From: Spartobacteria bacterium
GTDB lineage: Bacteria; Verrucomicrobiota; Verrucomicrobiia; Chthoniobacterales; UBA10450
Direction of reading: 5' to 3'
DNA: 34,137 nucleotides
Assembly: GCA_003169695.1 (NCBI GenBank)
Contig: PNAS01000047.1
Location: 1 to 34,137 of the forward strand
Under the pieces are notes generated by a model. That model was not told where the DNA came from. It did not search any database and saw nothing but the letters and a program-made list of their open reading frames with translations. Positions 8,530 to 15,878 of this stretch are shown one piece after another. Each line of letters opens with the position of its first letter. Position 1 is the first letter of the stretch. The position numbers were made by a program, and so were the translations under genes.

Positions 8530-9246
8530 ATGCTTCCACCTTTCACCATCGTGATTCCGGCCTTTAACGAGGCGGGACGAATCGGCGGAAGTCTCCGTGT
8601 GATGCTGGAGTATCTCGGCCGGGTCAGCCCCGAAAGTGAAGTCATTGTGGTCAACGATGGATCGACCGACGCGACCTCCGAAATCGTGCGCGAAGGTTTT
8701 TCCACCGGTGGCCCGATTACGACGCGATTGATCGAGCACTATCCGAACCGCGGCAAAGGCGCTGCCGTGCGCGCTGGTTTGCTTGCCGCGACCCAACCTA
8801 TTGGGTTGTTTTCGGATGCGGATTTGTCGACACCCATCGACGACGCACCGAAACTGATTGAACCCATCACGGCCGGTGAGGTGGATATCGCGTTTGGTTC
8901 GCGAGCTTTGGACCGGCGGTTGATCGGCCATCGGCAGCCCTGGCGGCGTGAACAAGGCGGTCGCGTTTTCAATCTTATCGTGCGCGTTGCAACGGGCCTT
9001 CCGTTTTGGGACACCCAGTGCGGATTCAAGGCGTTCCGTCTCGATATTTGCCGGCCGATTCTCGAACAAGCCAAAACCGAGGGGTTTGGTTTCGACGTCG
9101 AGCTGCTTTACCTGGCGTGGCGCACCAAAATCAGAATGAGGGAGATTCCGGTACGTTGGAATCATTACGAAGGAAGTAAGGTCGACTTCTTCCACGACAG
9201 CTTACGCATGCTGGGTGAAGTCATCGCGTTGCGATCGCGCGGTTGA
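8530..9246 (+). CDS. Family 2 glycosyltransferase, dolichyl-phosphate beta-glucosyltransferase-like
   Basis: A 238-residue soluble GT-A fold enzyme of the DPG-synthase/ALG5-like GT2 branch, which transfers a sugar from a nucleotide donor to a polyprenyl phosphate. Seen: N-terminal FTIVIPAFNEAGRIGGSL, nucleotide-binding VIVVNDGSTDAT, NRGKGAAVRAGLL, the DxD-type FSDADLSTPIDD, and the acceptor-side DTQCGFKAFR and FGFDVELLYLAW. It has no C-terminal membrane helices, unlike the GtrB-like enzymes further right. The start codon is ATG 8530. It is separated by 60 bases from the asparaginase remnant and followed four bases later by a palindromic element. The sugar is unknown. Confidence 0.85.
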   Translation: MLPPFTIVIPAFNEAGRIGGSLRVMLEYLGRVSPESEVIVVNDGSTDATSEIVREGFSTGGPITTRLIEHYPNRGKGAAVRAGLLAATQPIGLFSDADLSTPIDDAPKLIEPITAGEVDIAFGSRALDRRLIGHRQPWRREQGGRVFNLIVRVATGLPFWDTQCGFKAFRLDICRPILEQAKTEGFGFDVELLYLAWRTKIRMREIPVRWNHYEGSKVDFFHDSLRMLGEVIALRSRG

Positions 9247-9250
9247 AAAA

Positions 9251-9316
9251 TGTAACGGCGCTTGTCCAGGCGCCAAAATCAAAGAGCCGGCGTTCGCCGC
9301 GACAAGCGCCTCTACA
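9251..9316. repeat. 66-bp palindromic element (TGTAACGGCG...CGCCTCTACA)
   Basis: Terminal arms TGTAACGGCGCTTGTC (9251-9266) and GACAAGCGCCTCTACA (9301-9316) are inverted repeats with two mismatches. Two smaller hairpins lie inside (GGCGC...GCGCC and GGCGTTCGCC). It sits four bases after the glycosyltransferase stop. The architecture matches the elements at 9833-9899 and 13247-13306. Confidence 0.75.
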
Positions 9317-9384
9317 CTCGTCCGTACGCAAAGCGGCGCGCAATCTCTGTCGGTCTTGCGCGCCTGCTGCGAATCGAAGACGTG

Positions 9385-9795
9385 TTACTTCTTAACGATC
9401 TCGGCGTTCTCGAGCATGGGAATACTTCCGTTGCTGGCCAGCTTGCCTTTTAGCGTGATGGTTTTGCCGGCGTATTCCGCGAGCTGGTCGTTCATCGGCT
9501 TATGATCGCCAACGACGAGATAGGTTTTCCCTTCGCTTACGATGCCAACCGGTCCGCCGCCCTTGATGCATTTGGCCGCGCAGGACGCATGTTTGTCGCC
9601 CATCGCATTATGATCTGCGTAGCACATCAGGTCCACGATCTCGCCGGTGATGGTTTTCTCAGCCGCCGTGTCGAGCTTCTCTTTGCCCGGTTCCTCTGCG
9701 GCGAAAGCCAGAGGCGAAACGACAAGTGCCGCCGAAAAACTGACGGCGATGGTGAATTTCAACAGCCTCGAAGTCCTATCCGGAGAATATAACAT
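9385..9795 (-). CDS. Small secreted cysteine-containing protein of unknown function
   Basis: A 136-residue protein from ATG 9795. A signal peptide is clear: basic RTSRLLK, hydrophobic FTIAVSFSAALVVSPL, likely cleavage after AFA. The mature part carries ITGEIVDLMCYADHNAMGDK followed by HASCAAKCIKGGGPVG, with three cysteines and two histidines. It then has strand-rich KTYLVVGDHKP and KTITLKGKLASNG, suggesting a small OB-like beta barrel. Similar secreted proteins with a CYxxHxxxGxxHxxCAxxCI pattern occur in several phyla; metal binding is plausible but unproven. The frame extends to a TTG at 9828, but that part would begin next to a palindromic element. It lies downstream of carA. Confidence 0.7.
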   Translation of the reverse strand: MLYSPDRTSRLLKFTIAVSFSAALVVSPLAFAAEEPGKEKLDTAAEKTITGEIVDLMCYADHNAMGDKHASCAAKCIKGGGPVGIVSEGKTYLVVGDHKPMNDQLAEYAGKTITLKGKLASNGSIPMLENAEIVKK

Positions 9796-9832
9796 GGCGC
9801 AAAGTCCGCCAGATATTGCGCCTGTCAATCCG

Positions 9833-9899
9833 GGTAGGGATGGCTCTCCGAGCCATCCGTCGAACCAACCGTCGAGGCGCTCGGTGATCGCGCCCTACC
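9833..9899. repeat. 67-bp palindromic element overlapping the carA stop
   Basis: Outer arms GGTAGGG (9833-9839) and CCCTACC (9893-9899) are perfect inverted repeats. Inside, GATGGCTC-TCC-GAGCCATC forms a strong hairpin and a second weaker hairpin lies near GAGGCGCTCGGTGATCGCGCC. The right arm supplies the TAG stop codon of carA on the minus strand. It is the same type as 13247-13306. Confidence 0.8.
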
Positions 9900-11043
9900 T
9901 GTGCCTTTCGATCAGTTCGGCAAATTGGGAAAAGAAGTAGCTGGCATCGTGCGGACCCGGCGCTGCCTCCGGGTGATATTGCACACTGAAGACCGGCAAT
10001 TCGCGATGCCGCATGCCCTCGACTGTGCCGTCGTTCAAATTGATGTGCGTGACTTCCATCTCCTTCGGCAATGAATCGGCATCCACCGCAAAACCATGAT
10101 TCTGCGATGTGATCGCCACCTTGCCCGTGCGCAAGTCTTTCACCGGTTGATTGCCGCCTCGATGCCCAAATTTTAGTTTGAAGGTCTTGCCCCCAACGGC
10201 GAAACCGAGAACCTGATGGCCAAGGCAAATTCCGAAGATTGGTTTCTTCCCCATCAAACCGCGCAACGATTCGTGGGCGTAATGCAATACCGACGGATCG
10301 CCGGGTCCGTTTGAAAGAAAAACTCCATCCGGATCCAAAGCCAAAACTTCATCCGCCGTGGTGACGGCTGGCACGACGGTGACCGAGAAACCGTTCTGAC
10401 GAAGGCGTCGCAGGATGTTTTCCTTGATCCCGTAATCGTACGCCACGATTCGGTGTCGCACGGGCGGAAGGTTTTGCCGGATGACTTCATCGGCATTTCC
10501 ACTCGCCACCGACCAGGCGGCGCTGAGTCGGTCTCCTGCATCCCACTGATACGAAGCAGGCGTGCTGACTTCGCGCACATAGTCCATCCCGATCACACCC
10601 TGGCCGGCGATAGCCCGACCGACCGCTTCCTTTTCCGAGAGTGCTTCACTTGTCAGGCAGGCTTTCATCGCGCCGCGCTGGCGCAGATGCCGTGTTAACG
10701 CGCGCGTGTCGATGCCTTGGACGCCGGGGATATCCCACCTTCGCAGGTAATCTTCGAGCGGTGTTTCCGAACGCCAACTACTCGGAATTTCGCTCAATTC
10801 TTCGATGACAAATCCGCGCACGTGCGGCTCACCGCTTTCCTGATCGAGCGAATTCGTGCCATAGTTTCCGATCAGCGGGTAAGTCATCGCCACGATTTGA
10901 CCGCGATACGACGGATCGGTCAGCACCTCCTGGTAACCGGTCATCGACGTGTTAAAACACACCTCGCCGACACGCGTGCCCTGCGCGCCAAAGGATTCGC
11001 CTTCGAAAACACGACCGTCTTCGAGAGCGAGAATTGCACGCAT
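9895..11043 (-). CDS. carA: Carbamoyl-phosphate synthase small (glutaminase) subunit
   Basis: A 382-residue CarA of normal length. It hydrolyses glutamine and passes ammonia to CarB for carbamoyl phosphate, the first step towards pyrimidines and arginine. The N-terminal CarA domain has [20 protein letters not shown] and [20 protein letters not shown]. The class I glutaminase triad is visible: C273 in GICLGHQ, and H357 and E359 in VQYHPEA. The oxyanion/interface motif SNGPGDP is also present. The ATG is at 11043 and the TAG stop lies within a palindromic repeat. carB is not in the window. Upstream on the same strand is the 6S RNA terminator, so carA likely has its own promoter in 11044-11152, where no clear consensus boxes were seen. 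Confidence 0.95.
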   Translation of the reverse strand: MRAILALEDGRVFEGESFGAQGTRVGEVCFNTSMTGYQEVLTDPSYRGQIVAMTYPLIGNYGTNSLDQESGEPHVRGFVIEELSEIPSSWRSETPLEDYLRRWDIPGVQGIDTRALTRHLRQRGAMKACLTSEALSEKEAVGRAIAGQGVIGMDYVREVSTPASYQWDAGDRLSAAWSVASGNADEVIRQNLPPVRHRIVAYDYGIKENILRRLRQNGFSVTVVPAVTTADEVLALDPDGVFLSNGPGDPSVLHYAHESLRGLMGKKPIFGICLGHQVLGFAVGGKTFKLKFGHRGGNQPVKDLRTGKVAITSQNHGFAVDADSLPKEMEVTHINLNDGTVEGMRHRELPVFSVQYHPEAAPGPHDASYFFSQFAELIERHR

Positions 11044-11152
11044 CGCGAGACCGTTAGCAGCTTTAATCGTCCGCGAAAGTCCAAAGCTTCAACCCGTGCT
11101 CCTAATTCGATCCGGATCTTGATCTTCACGCTGTGAAAAGGATCACGATCAC

Positions 11153-11187
11153 AAAAAAGCCCGAACCGCTCACGCAGTCCGGGCTTT
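11153..11187 (-). terminator. Rho-independent terminator of the 6S RNA
   Basis: On the minus strand, a perfect 8-base stem AAAGCCCG / CGGGCTTT with a GC-containing loop is followed by a run of six T. It lies about 8 bases beyond the closing stem of the 6S RNA and 110 bases before carA. Confidence 0.85.
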
Positions 11188-11194
11188 GCAAATT

Positions 11195-11380
11195 TTTACC
11201 CCGCAGATGCCGTTTAGGCGGATATCCCGTTCCCTTTCGGTAACGGGCGGATGACCGTCGCAGGAGCGTCTGACTTCCAATTAAGGCATGTCATCTTCCC
11301 CAAGTGCAACCAAGCCTCCTAGTCAATGAAATATCGGTTCGGGAATCCCACCTGTAATCTCGAACACCGCAGGGTAAATT
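11195..11380 (-). ncRNA. ssrS: 6S RNA (RNA polymerase regulator)
   Basis: A non-coding gap between pheT and carA that reads, on the minus strand, as a 6S RNA of about 185 nt. Shared landmarks with E. coli 6S RNA, in order: GTTCG near the 5' end; a TCCCGAACCGATATTTCATT block (E. coli has TCCCCTGAGCCGATATTTCAT); CATGCCTTAA (E. coli AAGCCTTAA); CTGCGACG; a CCCGTTACCGAAAGGGAACGGG hairpin at the usual 3' side; and GGCATCT close to the 3' end. The ends pair as the closing stem ACCCTGC / GCGGGGT. 6S RNA mimics an open promoter and sequesters the sigma-70 holoenzyme when nutrients run out. A terminator follows directly. Exact ends are estimated. Confidence 0.88.
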
Positions 11381-11404
11381 GTTGAGAGTTCTCGGTTGAG
11401 AGTT
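11381..11404. repeat. Direct repeat of GTTGAGAGTT next to the 6S RNA start
   Basis: GTTGAGAGTT occurs at 11381-11390 and again at 11395-11404, 14 bases apart, abutting the inferred 5' end of the minus-strand 6S RNA. It would overlap the core promoter of that RNA. It may be a regulatory repeat or chance low complexity. Nothing else was recognised between here and the pheT stop at 11467. Confidence 0.35.
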
Positions 11405-11466
11405 GAGCGAAAAACGCTGGTTTCCATCCCAACCCTCAATCAAAAACTCCCGACACTATCAAAGAA

Positions 11467-13848
11467 CTATTCTCGTAGTTCCACTCCCAACTCCCGCTGC
11501 AACCGCTCGCGAATCTTCGCATGGACCACGGTGATTTCGTCGTTCGTCAGTGTGCGATTTCTGTCGCGGTATGTCAACGTATATGCCAGCGACTTTTTCC
11601 CGGCGCCCAAAACCGTCTCTTCTTTTCCCTTGAAAAGATCGAAGAGTTCGATCCTCGCGAGCAGCGGTTCGCGCGCTCCTTCGATCGTCGCCATGATTTC
11701 GGCGTGACTCAATTTCTCCGGAACGATCATCGCGATATCGCGCGTGACCGAAGGAAATTTTTCGATTTCGCGAAACGAAGGCGTTCCGACCAAGCTCACC
11801 ATCTCAAAACTAGCGACTCTTACTTCAACATTCTTTCGTAGGACAATTTCCGCCATTAAGACGGGCTCGAGCGCGCCGAGATCCTTAGCCGAAGCAGCGG
11901 CGAGTTGACCGAGAAATCCGACGACTGCTGAACCGGACAAGATGTCGGCGCTGAGTGAAAAGCGAGGCCGCTCCGATCGCCGGAAAGAAAGATCTGCGAT
12001 TCCAATCGTCTCGATCACGCCTTTCAAATCGAAGAGGTCGAGGCGCCGGGATGCGGAACGCCAGTGCGCATTGCTCTCGGCACTTCCGGAAAAAACAAAA
12101 GCGAGATTTCTTTTTTCCGCAGCGTTCTCCGCGGAGAACACGTGGCCCAGCTCGAAAAGCCGAATGCTCGACGCGCCCGCTCGGACGTTGCGCGCGAGAA
12201 CATCCAGCAGGCCCGAAAGAAGAGTTGGCCGAAGCGCGAGATGATCCTCGCTCAGCGGATTGCGCAGCTCGAGCGCGCCCCCACCGAACGGATCGGTCTC
12301 GCGCGGGATCAACGCCGAGGTGCGCGCCTCCGAAAGCCCTCGAGCGACGAGTCGTTGCCGTAGGGCGGACTCGAAATCGTAGGTGCGATCCGCTTCCGAC
12401 TCGGGCGTGAACCGGCTCCGATCACTCACCGGAACGCGCTCGATTCCAACCACGCGCACGACTTCCTCGATCAAGTCTGCTTCGCGCTGAAGGTCGGAAC
12501 GGTAACTGGGAATGCGCCATGAAGTTTCGTCTTTGTTGGCGCTCTCTCTCCTCAAACCGAACCCCTCGAGAATTTGATCGACGCGTTCCTTCGGAACCGG
12601 CAGGCCGATGAGTCGGGTGCATCGTTCGTAGTGCAGCGAAACATCCTTTGGCGGAGCCGGAAGCTCTCCGGCGATCGCAATTTCAGGTGAGGAATTCCCG
12701 TCAGCGAGTTCGCGGATCAATTCGGTGGCGCGTTGCGATGCGGGCAGAATCATCGCGGGATCAACTCCGCGCTCGAAGCGATAACTCGAGTCGCTCGGCA
12801 GGTTCAATTCTCTCGCCGTGCGCCGGACGCTTCCGGGACGGAAATACGCGCTCTCCAAGAGCACATTTTTCGTCGTTTCCGTCACGCCGGTATCTTCGCC
12901 GCCCATGACGCCGGCGATTCCCACCGCGCGCGCGTCGTCGGCAACGACGAGATTATCCGGGCCTAACGAATAAGTTTTTCCATCGAGCGCGAGAAACTTT
13001 TCATTTTCGTTCGCGAACCGGACCTCGATTTCGCCCGTCAATTTATCGGCATCAAAGGCGTGCAGTGGCTGGCCGATTTCCAGCATCACGAAATTCGTGA
13101 TGTCGACAATGTTGTTGATTGAGCGCAGACCCACCGCTTCCAGTTTTGTGCGGACCCAGTCCGGGCTCGGACGAACCGTGACGTTCTCGATCCGGCGCGC
13201 AGAATAAAACGGACATTCGCGGAGCGCTGAAATGCGGACGCCCATAGGTAGGGACGTTTCTCCGAAACGTCCGACTCCATGGCCGCCTCGGAGAGGCGTC
13301 CCTACCAGGGCAGAAATCTCGCGGGCGAGGCCAAAATGACTGAGCAAATCGCCGCGATTCGGGGTGATCTCAACGTCCAGAATCGTATCTTCAGGAAAGA
13401 GGGAACCGATCCGCGCGCCAATTTTTGCGTCGGGTGAAAGGATGAGCAAACCCTCGCTTTCTTTGGAGAGCCCGAGTTCGATCCCGCTGCAGAGCATTCC
13501 TTGCGACTCGACACCCCGCAGTTTGCTTGCGCGTATTTTTAAGTCGTTGGGCAGGACTGCGCCGGGCAGAGCGAGCGGGACCTTGTCGCCCACTTTGTAA
13601 TTCTTCGCGCCACAAACGATCTGGCGCGTTTGCCCGCTGCCGTCATCGACCTGGCAAACGCTCAAGCGGTCTGCATTGGGATGTTGCGATGATGCGGTGA
13701 TTTGCGCGACGACTACCTTATCGAAGTTCGCGCCGCGCTTTTCGATCCCCTCGATCTCGATCCCGGCGAGGGTAAGAAGCTCGGCCAGCTCGTCGATGCT
13801 CGCAGGTAGCTCAACGAATTCGCGCAGCCAACTAACGGAGAATTTCAT
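11467..13848 (-). CDS. pheT: Phenylalanyl-tRNA synthetase beta subunit
   Basis: A 793-residue PheT that joins PheS in the (alpha-beta)2 enzyme charging tRNA-Phe in the cytoplasm. Domains in order: N-terminal MKFSVSWLREFVELP, the EMAP/tRNA-binding domain (about 40-150, HPNADRLSVCQVDDG), the B3/B4 editing region (GLRSINNIVDITNFVMLEIGQPLHAFDADKL split over about 235-270), B5 (about 400-470), the synthetase-like core and the C-terminal FDX-ACB anticodon-binding domain (about 700-793, FPSVTRDIAMIVPEKLSHAEI). Oddity: residues 182-203 (around GGHGVGRFGETSLPMG) are encoded by an in-frame 60-bp palindromic element in the linker after the tRNA-binding domain. It lies about 200 bases downstream of pheS. 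Confidence 0.96.
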   Translation of the reverse strand: MKFSVSWLREFVELPASIDELAELLTLAGIEIEGIEKRGANFDKVVVAQITASSQHPNADRLSVCQVDDGSGQTRQIVCGAKNYKVGDKVPLALPGAVLPNDLKIRASKLRGVESQGMLCSGIELGLSKESEGLLILSPDAKIGARIGSLFPEDTILDVEITPNRGDLLSHFGLAREISALVGTPLRGGHGVGRFGETSLPMGVRISALRECPFYSARRIENVTVRPSPDWVRTKLEAVGLRSINNIVDITNFVMLEIGQPLHAFDADKLTGEIEVRFANENEKFLALDGKTYSLGPDNLVVADDARAVGIAGVMGGEDTGVTETTKNVLLESAYFRPGSVRRTARELNLPSDSSYRFERGVDPAMILPASQRATELIRELADGNSSPEIAIAGELPAPPKDVSLHYERCTRLIGLPVPKERVDQILEGFGLRRESANKDETSWRIPSYRSDLQREADLIEEVVRVVGIERVPVSDRSRFTPESEADRTYDFESALRQRLVARGLSEARTSALIPRETDPFGGGALELRNPLSEDHLALRPTLLSGLLDVLARNVRAGASSIRLFELGHVFSAENAAEKRNLAFVFSGSAESNAHWRSASRRLDLFDLKGVIETIGIADLSFRRSERPRFSLSADILSGSAVVGFLGQLAAASAKDLGALEPVLMAEIVLRKNVEVRVASFEMVSLVGTPSFREIEKFPSVTRDIAMIVPEKLSHAEIMATIEGAREPLLARIELFDLFKGKEETVLGAGKKSLAYTLTYRDRNRTLTNDEITVVHAKIRERLQRELGVELRE
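13247..13306. repeat. 60-bp palindromic element inserted in frame in pheT
   Basis: Outer arms GGTAGGGACG (13247-13256) and CGTCCCTACC (13297-13306) are perfect 10-base inverted repeats. Two inner hairpins, GTTTC-TCC-GAAAC and GCCTC-GGA-GAGGC, give a cloverleaf-like fold. Its length is exactly 20 codons, so the pheT frame is kept. Confidence 0.85.
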
Positions 13849-13861
13849 GCGACAATATCTG

Positions 13862-14022
13862 TCATCCCGAGCCGCGCAGACGGCGAGGGACCTCGCAATG
13901 ACAGATCGATTTCCTTGTTGCGGGCGAAGGCGCCACTCGGCTGAGCGGTTGAACGTCTTCCATTTTCGCTGGCACCAAATTTTGTTGTGAGGTCCCTCAC
14001 CGTCTGCGCGGCTCGGGATGAC
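13862..14022. repeat. Second inverted pair of GTCATCCCGAGCC-type repeats (pheS-pheT spacer)
   Basis: The left copy TGTCATCCCGAGCCGCGCAG... (13862-13905) ends in AATGACA, so it has its own TGTCAT/ATGACA ends. The right copy (about 13987-14022) is inverted: GAGGTCCCTCACCGTCTGCG then CGGCTCGGGATGACA. They flank about 80 bases with no recognisable gene. The whole 200-base spacer between pheS and pheT consists mainly of this structure. Confidence 0.75.
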
Positions 14023-14050
14023 ACGCTGATGGCAGTGGAGCGCGTTCTCC

Positions 14051-15067
14051 TCATGCGAACTGCCTCAAGAACCGCAGGTCGTTCCCCGCGAACAATCGGA
14101 GATCAGGAATGCCGAACAAGATCATGGCCAACCGATCCATTCCCAAGCCAAAGGCGAAGCCGCTCCATTTTTCCGGATCATAGGCGTCGTCTTTTCGCGC
14201 TTTGTTCACTTCCTCGAAAACGGCTGGATGCACCATCCCGCAGCCGCAAACTTCCAGCCATTTCTCGCCGCCTTTAAGCGCTTTGGATTTCACGTCGATC
14301 TCAAAGCTCGGCTCGGTGAAAGGGAAATAATGCGGGCGGAAACGGACCTGCGAGTCGGAGCCGAAAAGCTCGCGCAGAAAAAACTCCAGTGTCCCCTTCA
14401 GATCCGCGACGCTGACGCCCTCATCGACGTAAAGGCCTTCGATTTGGTGAAACTGGGCGCTGTGGGTGGCATCTACTTCGTCGCGCCGGTAAGCGGCGCC
14501 GGGAGCGATGACGCGGATTGGCGGGGGAGCGCTTTGCATCGTGCGGATCTGTACGGTGGAAGTGTGCGTGCGGAGCACGCGACCGTCGGGCAGATAGAAC
14601 GTGTTCTGTTCGTTTCGGGCCGGATGATCGGCCGCGGTGTTGAGGGCGTCGAAGCAATGCCACTCGGTCTCGACATCCGGTCCTTCGGCCAGAGCGAATC
14701 CCATTCGCCGAAAAATTCCAATCCCGCGGTCGAGCATTTGGGTGAGCGGATGGAGCGTGCCGAGCTCGGCTGCGGTGCCGGGGAGTGAGATATCGATGTT
14801 CGCCAGCTCAGTCGCTTCTTTCATTGTCCGAAGACGCTCAGCGCTTTGCTGGATCGCTGCGGTAACGGCGGTGCGCGCTTCATTCAGAAGTTTGCCGACG
14901 ATCGGACGCTCTTCTTTGCTGAGCGATTTCATCCGATCGGCCCAGGCGGAAATGCTGCCGGCGCGGCCGAGGTAGCGGACACGCGCGGCGTCGAGCACTT
15001 GTTCCCCGGTCGCTGCGGCGATCTCAGCCAGCGCGGCGTCGCGCAATTGTTCCAGCTCGTGAGACAT
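14051..15067 (-). CDS. pheS: Phenylalanyl-tRNA synthetase alpha subunit
   Basis: A 338-residue catalytic subunit, normal length. The N-terminal coiled coil (about 1-85, including RVRYLGRAGSISAWADRMKS) contacts tRNA. The class II core follows, with HPLTQMLDRGIGIFRRMGFA, the substrate-binding THTSTVQIRTMQ, the motif 2 region FRPHYFPFTEPSFEIDV and motif 3 GFAFGLGMDRLAMILFGIPDLR split across its end. GCGMVHPAVFEEV is the typical strand before motif 3. It is downstream of rplT and upstream of pheT on the same strand, the common rplT-pheS-pheT order. Confidence 0.97.
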   Translation of the reverse strand: MSHELEQLRDAALAEIAAATGEQVLDAARVRYLGRAGSISAWADRMKSLSKEERPIVGKLLNEARTAVTAAIQQSAERLRTMKEATELANIDISLPGTAAELGTLHPLTQMLDRGIGIFRRMGFALAEGPDVETEWHCFDALNTAADHPARNEQNTFYLPDGRVLRTHTSTVQIRTMQSAPPPIRVIAPGAAYRRDEVDATHSAQFHQIEGLYVDEGVSVADLKGTLEFFLRELFGSDSQVRFRPHYFPFTEPSFEIDVKSKALKGGEKWLEVCGCGMVHPAVFEEVNKARKDDAYDPEKWSGFAFGLGMDRLAMILFGIPDLRLFAGNDLRFLRQFA

Positions 15068-15081
15068 GGAGAGGTTACATT

Positions 15082-15150
15082 GTTAAAAGGGTTACAAAGT
15101 TACAACGGCGTTCTCCGATGTAACGATGTACCTTTTGTAACTCTTTTAAC
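15082..15150. repeat. Inverted repeat in the rplT-pheS spacer
   Basis: GTTAAAAGGGTTACAAA (15082-15098) and TTTGTAACTCTTTTAAC (15134-15150) are inverted with one mismatch, separated by 35 bases. The A/T-rich outer arms do not make a classic terminator with a T-run. It could be a weak attenuator or processing site between rplT and pheS, or another mobile palindrome. Confidence 0.55.
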
Positions 15151-15163
15151 CTTCGGAACGGAC

Positions 15164-15547
15164 CTATGCCGCCTTCTTCGCTTTCGCCTTATTCTCGAGC
15201 GCCGTCTTCACTTGCTCGACAATTCCCTTAAACGCGGCCTCGTCGGTGATCGCGAGATCGGAAAGAATCTTGCGGTCAAGCCCGATGTTCGCGGCTTTCA
15301 AGCCCTCGGCGAAGCGGCTGTAGGTGAGGCCTTGCGCGCGGACGGCAGCGTTCAGGCGCTGGACCCAAAGATAACGGAAAGTCCGTTTGCGCGTCTTGCG
15401 ATCGCGATAGGCCCAGTACTTGCCCTTCATCGTCGCGTCCTTCGCGTAGCGAAAGAGTTTCGAACGGCGGCCGCGGTAACCCTTGGCTTGATCTAGAACG
15501 CGCTTGCGTCGCTCCCGGCTGGCCGGGGCGTTAGTGGCTCTTGGCAT
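15164..15547 (-). CDS. rplT: 50S ribosomal protein L20
   Basis: A 127-residue L20, which binds 23S rRNA early in 50S assembly and in many bacteria represses its own operon by binding leader mRNA. Seen: MPRATNAPASRERRKRVLDQ, AKGYRGRRSKLFRYAK, RDRKTRKRTFRYLWVQRLNA and GLTYSRFAEGLK, all L20 hallmarks. The C-terminus is extended by an Ala/Lys tail. The usual upstream partners infC and rpmI are not adjacent: a divergent cyclase gene begins instead about 170-330 bases away. Confidence 0.97.
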   Translation of the reverse strand: MPRATNAPASRERRKRVLDQAKGYRGRRSKLFRYAKDATMKGKYWAYRDRKTRKRTFRYLWVQRLNAAVRAQGLTYSRFAEGLKAANIGLDRKILSDLAITDEAAFKGIVEQVKTALENKAKAKKAA

Positions 15548-15554
15548 TTTGTCT

Positions 15555-15577
15555 TGTCCCGCAGGTGCGGGACTCCT
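15555..15577 (-). promoter_or_regulatory. Hairpin between the Shine-Dalgarno and ATG of rplT
   Basis: On the minus strand AGGAG (15573-15577) is followed at once by the perfect stem GTCCCGCA / TGCGGGAC (15555-15572) and then 7 bases to the ATG. Without the hairpin the Shine-Dalgarno would be too far from the start; folding brings it close. A second GGTCCgGC / GCgGGACC hairpin lies upstream at 15632-15650. These may serve L20 autocontrol, by inference. Confidence 0.45.
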
Positions 15578-15878
15578 CTTTCAGCGAATTGTTCTTTTGT
15601 TTATGATCTGCGCGACCTCATTCGCTGATTCGGTCCGGCTCTGCGGGACCAGGTGAGCAGATCGCCGCGGCGCCATCGGGCGTTCGCGGGCCGGAAAAGT
15701 AGCTGGCTCTCTTCAAATGACAAACGGTTTCTGGGTGGGGGGACGCCTGCTCCTACTCGTGCTCGCATTTCAGCGCAGACCAAGATCGATCACGAGCCGA
15801 AGCACGAGCACGATTACGATTGTAAGACCAGAAGCAAAATTGCATTGGCCGCGGACTTGGTGGCTCCTAAAATCGGGG

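Noticed and set aside
11141..11400. A riboswitch or pyrimidine attenuator upstream of carA
   Set aside because: The structure fits 6S RNA far better, and its terminator separates it from carA by about 110 bases.
15068..15163. A T-box leader upstream of pheS
   Set aside because: No T-box consensus or antiterminator/terminator pair with a T-run was seen; only a simple inverted repeat is present.
15717..15878. Extended N-terminus of the adenylate cyclase
   Set aside because: The extra 54 codons include a low-complexity GAGCACGATTACGATT tract and no domain; the membrane helix and CHASE2 domain begin after the ATG at 15879. This is not fully certain.
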